The position numbers and the translations under genes are program-made. From positions 62,001 to 126,000 of the forward strand of contig NZ_CP179868.1 of assembly GCF_051379705.1 (NCBI RefSeq): DNA of 64,000 nucleotides. The letters run 5' to 3'. The DNA comes from Ekhidna sp051379705 (lineage in GTDB: Bacteria > Bacteroidota > Bacteroidia > Cytophagales > Cyclobacteriaceae). Below are positions 59,255-64,000 of the stretch, in pieces. Each line of letters opens with the position of its first letter. Within the stretch, counting starts at the first letter, position 1. The notes beneath the pieces are model-generated. The model had not been told where the DNA came from and searched no databases. It worked only from the letters and a program-made list of their open reading frames with translations.

Positions 59255-62200
59255 ATGAATATTAAAACATCGCTAACATTACTTATTCTCGTATTGGCAA
59301 TTTTTAAGTCTGGAGCCCAGGATTCTTTTGATACTAATATTAATGTAATTCCTCCTTCACCTAATGTGGTTGATTTCAATAAGGGAGTAGAGTTTCCAAT
59401 AAGTTACTACACCGGCAGTGCCAATATTGAGATACCTATTTACCATTTGTCACTGCCGCAGATTGATTTACCAATAAGTCTGTCCTATCGAGCTTCAGGT
59501 CTGAAGGTGGAAGATCATGCTTCCTGGGTGGGTGCAGGTTGGACGTTACAAGCAGGAGGGAATATAAGTCGCACAGTGAAAGGGCTCCCGGATGAGCTAA
59601 ATGAAACAACTCGGGCTGGTTGGTTTGCCTCTCGTTCTAAAAACCTCTTTGATAGCTCTGGAGGAATTGATTTTGATGAAGTTTTCTCCTGTTATTCGAC
59701 AGAGACACCATTTCCACTAGCTAGTCCATCTGATCCGCTTACCCGCATTGATAGTATAGCCTATGGATGGATTGATACGGAACCGGACTTGTTTTATTTC
59801 AGCACACCTGCAGGTGGAGGCAAGTTCATTTTTGATCAGGATTATAATATAAAGCCACTTCAGGAAGACGATTTCACAATTTATGCACCAATTAATCTTA
59901 CTGGAACGGGTAAGTGGGAGGTATATGGTCCTGATGGGACTAAGTATGTTTTTGAAGATCAGGAGTCTACTACCAGCTATTCGGAGTGTGGTAGGGGAAT
60001 GAGTGCATATAATGATCCTATGACTCATGTCAGTGCCTGGCAGCTAAGTCAAATTATCAATGCTGGTGACACGGTCTTTTTTCACTATGAATCTGAGTCT
60101 CTTCTTTACGGTAGAAAGGTAACCACCACGGGTAGGTTTGCGACCACTACAGCCTCAAACATACCACTCTCCTCGTGTTCAAATACAATAACAGTCGGAG
60201 CTCAGCGACTTTCCGCTATTACGACTTCTTACGGTGATTCGATAAGTTTCATTGCAGAATATGCAGATAGAGAAGATCTGGAAGGAAGCCACGCGCTTTG
60301 GGCTATAGACATTTATAAGGATGCTTCACGTATTAAATATTATGAATTGGATCAAGATTATTTTGGAACAAATAATAAACTTAAGCTTACCAAGGTAGAG
60401 GAGAAAACTACCTATGGAAGTGAAACATACCCTCCATATCTATTTGCTTACTACGAATTCGGCTCATTTCCTTCATTATCTTCTACCTCACAAGATTATT
60501 GGGGGTACTACAATGGCTCTACCGGAGGTCTTCTGCCAACGTATAAAGACCAATTTAATCACGTAAACAGATCCTCCACAGCAAATAGAAAGCCTTCATT
60601 GCAGTATGCTAAAGTGGGAACGCTTAAGAGCATCGAATACCCAACCGGAGGTAAAGTCACTTTTGATTATGAGCTCCATTCATATTATGATTCAGATCAT
60701 TCTACTACCTATTTCTTTGAAGCAGAGGCAATTGGAGTTATTGGAGAAGCAACCCCCACTTCGGAGTTAGTGACATTTACAGTAGCTGAAAATTGCTCAG
60801 CAACTATTGACAAAAATATTCAACTGAATGCCATAGACAACTATGTGAAATTGCAGAAGAAGGTGAATGGAGTATTTGTGGAAACTACGCTCAGTGCAAC
60901 AGGCAACAGACGATCTCTTCCAGCAGGTGAGTACGCTCTATATGCGTATAATGAAGACCCAAATAAGGAAGCATATATCTCTATTGAATATGAGCAGGAA
61001 GTACCTGCTAATGTATCTGCCGGAGGCTTGAGGATCAAATCTATTACAGAGGAGGACCCTGTGGCTTCAAGTGGTACTTTTCGAGAGTTTGAATACGAAA
61101 ATGACAATGGTCAATCGAGTGGGGTTTTATTTAGCCCAATTAAATTGGGAGGAAAAACAACAACTTATGTTGATGGTGAATTGTTTAGCTATTGTCAGGA
61201 TACAGACTCGGAGGAATACCTTGAACTAAACGCCTTTTCGCAAGTGGTTACCTATTCAGGAAGTCATATTGGCTACTCAAATGTGACTGAGAAAATTAGT
61301 GCATACTCACCCTTTGGAATTAAGCCTCCCGGAAGTGGAAAAATTGAGTATAATTATCATAATCAATCTTCGACTTTTAGCAATACGTTTCCATTTATTG
61401 AGCTGGTAGACCTGACCCACAAAAATGGTAAGTTGCTGGAAAAAACCATATACGGTCAATCCTCTGCCATCAGCTATTTTCCTGTGCAGCATGAGCAATA
61501 CAGTTATACTGAAAAGACTTTGAACAGTGATGTCACCAAGGGGTTTATGCTCAGTAGGTTGAAATCTAAGTTTTGTTTTTCATGCGAAGAAGAAGATCTA
61601 GATACAGATTTTTCATTAGTGGATTATGAGTATCGAAGTAAATGGTATCAGCTTGATTCTAAAGCCGTGACGAAATACCATCCATCTGGAGATATTATTG
61701 TTACCACCACATATACTTATGATTCCAATTATGATCACCTCTACCCGGTATCTGAAGAGGTAGAGAAAAGCACTGGTGAAGAAATAACAACTGAGTATAC
61801 GCGCGCCTCCAGTCCAGCATTGCTTCTGGGTGTTGATCGCTTCCAAAATACGACCCAATTGAGTGGGATTAGGCGGAGCTTAAATGGTCGTCTTCCAACT
61901 TCTATTAGCCAATGGAATAAAGACATTACTACCCCGCATGGCCAATATGAAAATATTTCTGCCATCATCTACGATAATAATAGACCTATACATCATGTAG
62001 CTCGTGATGGAACAGAGACGGTATACTTATGGGGCTATCATGATACGTATCCTGTGGCTCAAATTGCGCATGCAGGACTAGCAGAGGTGCAGGCGCTGTT
62101 GACATCAACATACCAAGGATATCTGGAAGAGGAAAATCCGAGCGATGCAGATCTCAGATCTCTATTTCAGCATCTTAGAAGTAACCTGCCCGAGAGTCAG

Positions 62201-62368
62201 GTGTCTGGGTATATCTACAAACCCGGGTTTGGCCTAAAAGAAGTGGTTGATCCAAATGGAAAGAAGCAAAGCTATGATTATGATGGCTTTAGAAGGCTTA
62301 AGAGTATCATGGATAACGATGATAAATTCCTCTCTTCTTATCAATATTTATTCCAGTCTCAAAACTAA
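59255..62368 (+). CDS. RHS/YD-repeat secreted protein 1 of locus B
   Basis: 1037 aa from the ATG at 59255, which gives a signal peptide ending near FKSGAQ (an upstream ATG at 59186 gives a poor N-terminus). The start (GVEFPISYYTGSANIEIPIY, GAGWTLQAGGNISRTVKGLP) parallels the protein at 28037, and YD-type repeats continue to the end (YDYDGFRRLKSIMDNDDKFL). It lacks the PKD tail of its counterpart. It is followed 7 nt later by a large Ig-repeat protein, repeating the layout of locus A. Confidence 0.78.
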   Translation: MNIKTSLTLLILVLAIFKSGAQDSFDTNINVIPPSPNVVDFNKGVEFPISYYTGSANIEIPIYHLSLPQIDLPISLSYRASGLKVEDHASWVGAGWTLQAGGNISRTVKGLPDELNETTRAGWFASRSKNLFDSSGGIDFDEVFSCYSTETPFPLASPSDPLTRIDSIAYGWIDTEPDLFYFSTPAGGGKFIFDQDYNIKPLQEDDFTIYAPINLTGTGKWEVYGPDGTKYVFEDQESTTSYSECGRGMSAYNDPMTHVSAWQLSQIINAGDTVFFHYESESLLYGRKVTTTGRFATTTASNIPLSSCSNTITVGAQRLSAITTSYGDSISFIAEYADREDLEGSHALWAIDIYKDASRIKYYELDQDYFGTNNKLKLTKVEEKTTYGSETYPPYLFAYYEFGSFPSLSSTSQDYWGYYNGSTGGLLPTYKDQFNHVNRSSTANRKPSLQYAKVGTLKSIEYPTGGKVTFDYELHSYYDSDHSTTYFFEAEAIGVIGEATPTSELVTFTVAENCSATIDKNIQLNAIDNYVKLQKKVNGVFVETTLSATGNRRSLPAGEYALYAYNEDPNKEAYISIEYEQEVPANVSAGGLRIKSITEEDPVASSGTFREFEYENDNGQSSGVLFSPIKLGGKTTTYVDGELFSYCQDTDSEEYLELNAFSQVVTYSGSHIGYSNVTEKISAYSPFGIKPPGSGKIEYNYHNQSSTFSNTFPFIELVDLTHKNGKLLEKTIYGQSSAISYFPVQHEQYSYTEKTLNSDVTKGFMLSRLKSKFCFSCEEEDLDTDFSLVDYEYRSKWYQLDSKAVTKYHPSGDIIVTTTYTYDSNYDHLYPVSEEVEKSTGEEITTEYTRASSPALLLGVDRFQNTTQLSGIRRSLNGRLPTSISQWNKDITTPHGQYENISAIIYDNNRPIHHVARDGTETVYLWGYHDTYPVAQIAHAGLAEVQALLTSTYQGYLEEENPSDADLRSLFQHLRSNLPESQVSGYIYKPGFGLKEVVDPNGKKQSYDYDGFRRLKSIMDNDDKFLSSYQYLFQSQN

Positions 62369-62375
62369 AATCATC

Positions 62376-64000
62376 ATGCGATTCACATTATTTATTTCAT
62401 TAGCGATTTTAGTTGGCTCAGTTTTCTCTCAAATAGATCCAGGAGGAGTGGGTGAAATTTCCGGTCCTTCTTCGGCAGATGTGGGAGATACAGATACATA
62501 TACTATTACCGGAGATTTTGAAAATCCATCATGGACAGTTAGCTCAGGAGCGACTTTAAATAGCCGATGCATTGGATCGAATCCTTGTACAAATGTTTAT
62601 TGGAATACGGCCGGGTCTAAAACTCTTTCCTTTCTAGACAATGGTGTGGTAGTAAAAACCAAAACGGTGACGGTATATACTCCGCCTCCGCCAACTCCTA
62701 CAGCCACAACCACAGCTGTTGCCGAATGCCAATACACAACAGTCACACGTACGAATAGTCCTCCCCCAGGAGTCAGATGGTATTGGCAAACATCTCCTAG
62801 CGGAACATCAACGGCGCTAGGATATGGTAGCTCAGTGGGAATAGACGCACCAGGGCCAATATACCTTAGGGCCAGATCGGCTACCATTACGTATAATTGG
62901 AGCACCTCTTCACAATCCATCACTTATCCATTTAACTCCAATTTTCCTGCATTGGCAAGTGGGTCCGATGTATCCAGGTGTGGAACGGGTAATATTACAT
63001 TAACAGCAACACCAGGATTGGGTGGAAATACTATAAAATGGTTCAATGGACCGACTGGCGGATCAGCAGTACACACAGGTATATCATATACCAGGTACAA
63101 TTTATCTACCACAACCACGTACTATGCTGCTACTCATAATTCTACAACAAATTGTACTGATCCAGAGCGCAAAGCAATTACAGCTACCATTAATTCGATT
63201 CCATCATTAGCAAGTGGAAGCAATCAATCTAGATGTGGCAGTGGGACCGTAACGTTGACAGCCACTCCTGGTAGCAATGGAAACACTATTAGGTGGTACA
63301 GCGCTTCATCTGGAGGGACGCTATTGCATACAGGTACCAGCTACACAACTCCCAGTCTTAGCGCAAATAAAACGTATTATGCAGCTAGTTTCAAAACATC
63401 TACTGGTTGTGAGGATCAGGATAGAAAGGCTATTAGTGTAACCATTGTACCAACCTCTAATGCAGGTACCTTGACGGGGAATACCGAAGAGTTTGGTGTA
63501 GCATCCGGCTCGCTTACACTCGGAGGAACCATTGTAGGAAATGTGACCAAGTGGCAATATAAGACTACAGGAGGTTGGGTAGATACACTCGTCACAAGTA
63601 CAACGATAAACTATGTCAATATTCAGGAATCGACTCAATATAGAGCAGTTGTGAAAAATGGAATTTGTAGTCAGGCAACAAGTAATTCTGTTTTGATAAA
63701 CGTTCTTGACGTACCCGATATTGATCTTGGTATCACACAAAACATACGTCCCACTCAGGGAACGATACTTACAGCTACTTCAGGGCATTCCAACTATCGT
63801 TGGTATAGAAACAATGTGGAAGTGCAAAATGACACAAACAATCAATTGATAGTTGATAGACCCGGAAGTTATAAGGTAACAATTACATCAGGAGGAGGAG
63901 CTACATATACCACAGGAAATGCTATAATTAGTAGCCAGATGCAATTCCAAAAAAATGCTATAGTTAGCTATACTTATCGTTCGCCAACTACAAATATTGA
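62376..64000 (+). CDS. Large Ig-repeat RHS-type protein 2 of locus B, partial
   Basis: An ATG at 62376 opens a frame with a signal peptide (ISLAILVGSVFSQ) that stays open to the window end (541 codons seen). It contains a Pro/Thr-rich linker (TPPPPTPTATTT) and tandem Ig-like repeats of about 85 residues. Two have the nearly identical opening ALASGSDVSRCGTGNITLTA and SLASGSNQSRCGSGTVTLTA. By analogy with 32456 it should continue into YD repeats, core and a tip beyond the window; that part is inference. Confidence 0.75.
   Translation, partial: MRFTLFISLAILVGSVFSQIDPGGVGEISGPSSADVGDTDTYTITGDFENPSWTVSSGATLNSRCIGSNPCTNVYWNTAGSKTLSFLDNGVVVKTKTVTVYTPPPPTPTATTTAVAECQYTTVTRTNSPPPGVRWYWQTSPSGTSTALGYGSSVGIDAPGPIYLRARSATITYNWSTSSQSITYPFNSNFPALASGSDVSRCGTGNITLTATPGLGGNTIKWFNGPTGGSAVHTGISYTRYNLSTTTTYYAATHNSTTNCTDPERKAITATINSIPSLASGSNQSRCGSGTVTLTATPGSNGNTIRWYSASSGGTLLHTGTSYTTPSLSANKTYYAASFKTSTGCEDQDRKAISVTIVPTSNAGTLTGNTEEFGVASGSLTLGGTIVGNVTKWQYKTTGGWVDTLVTSTTINYVNIQESTQYRAVVKNGICSQATSNSVLINVLDVPDIDLGITQNIRPTQGTILTATSGHSNYRWYRNNVEVQNDTNNQLIVDRPGSYKVTITSGGGATYTTGNAIISSQMQFQKNAIVSYTYRSPTTNI

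Overview
The window looks like chromosomal DNA from a Bacteroidota bacterium, most likely a marine or soil Cytophagia-type organism. The evidence is fused FtsX/MacB-type permeases, lipoproteins with Bacteroidota-style signal peptides, a TPR/beta-propeller/OmpA protein, the HU-like histone family, a 58-residue histone H1-like protein, and giant RHS/YD-repeat proteins with Ig-like repeats. Genus and species cannot be fixed from the sequence alone.

Positions 1-23000 are an ordinary, densely packed housekeeping region. It holds a collagen-like lipoprotein fragment, an ABC-type permease, an MMPL/RND transporter coupled to a PrxQ peroxiredoxin, thyA, an L-serine dehydratase beta subunit, a TolC/adaptor pair, an M16 peptidase, an OmpA-family protein, an Ig-domain lipoprotein, a maf-DUF1015-biotin carboxylase operon, and an alpha-oxoamine synthase (serine-palmitoyltransferase-like).

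Positions 23000-28000 are a transition. An HU-like gene is followed by a REP-associated tyrosine transposase (RAYT1) bounded by inverted REP palindromes. Beyond it lies an N-terminally truncated second HU copy that differs from the first by seven silent changes only. A transglutaminase-like protein and a MORN-repeat lipoprotein follow.

Positions 28000-59000 are the striking part. A two-protein RHS locus (28037-32011 and 32456-39451, with a small secreted protein between) ends in a polymorphic C-terminal tip and an adjacent candidate immunity gene. Downstream lie eight further copies of the conserved RHS core without the large N-terminus (40482, 42914, 45095, 47944, 50379, 51432, 54942 and 56918). 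Most carry a different tip, and most intact ones are followed within 5 nt by, or overlap, a different small immunity-like gene. The core, leader, pretoxin and 3-prime terminator segments are shared in mosaic fashion, and several units are broken.

Cassette boundaries repeatedly coincide with one REP palindrome, here called REP1. The first 73 bases of the REP1-linked leader are the left end of the RAYT1 element at 23925. A second RAYT (57998-58543) with its own REP family, an internally deleted miniature of it, and a third decayed RAYT lie inside or beside the array. I read this as a silent tip/immunity cassette array that feeds a full-length RHS protein, remodelled at REP/RAYT sites. The array and the junctions are visible in the sequence; the mechanism is inference.

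Positions 59255-64000 begin a second copy of the two-protein RHS locus (1037-aa protein, then a large Ig-repeat protein running off the window).
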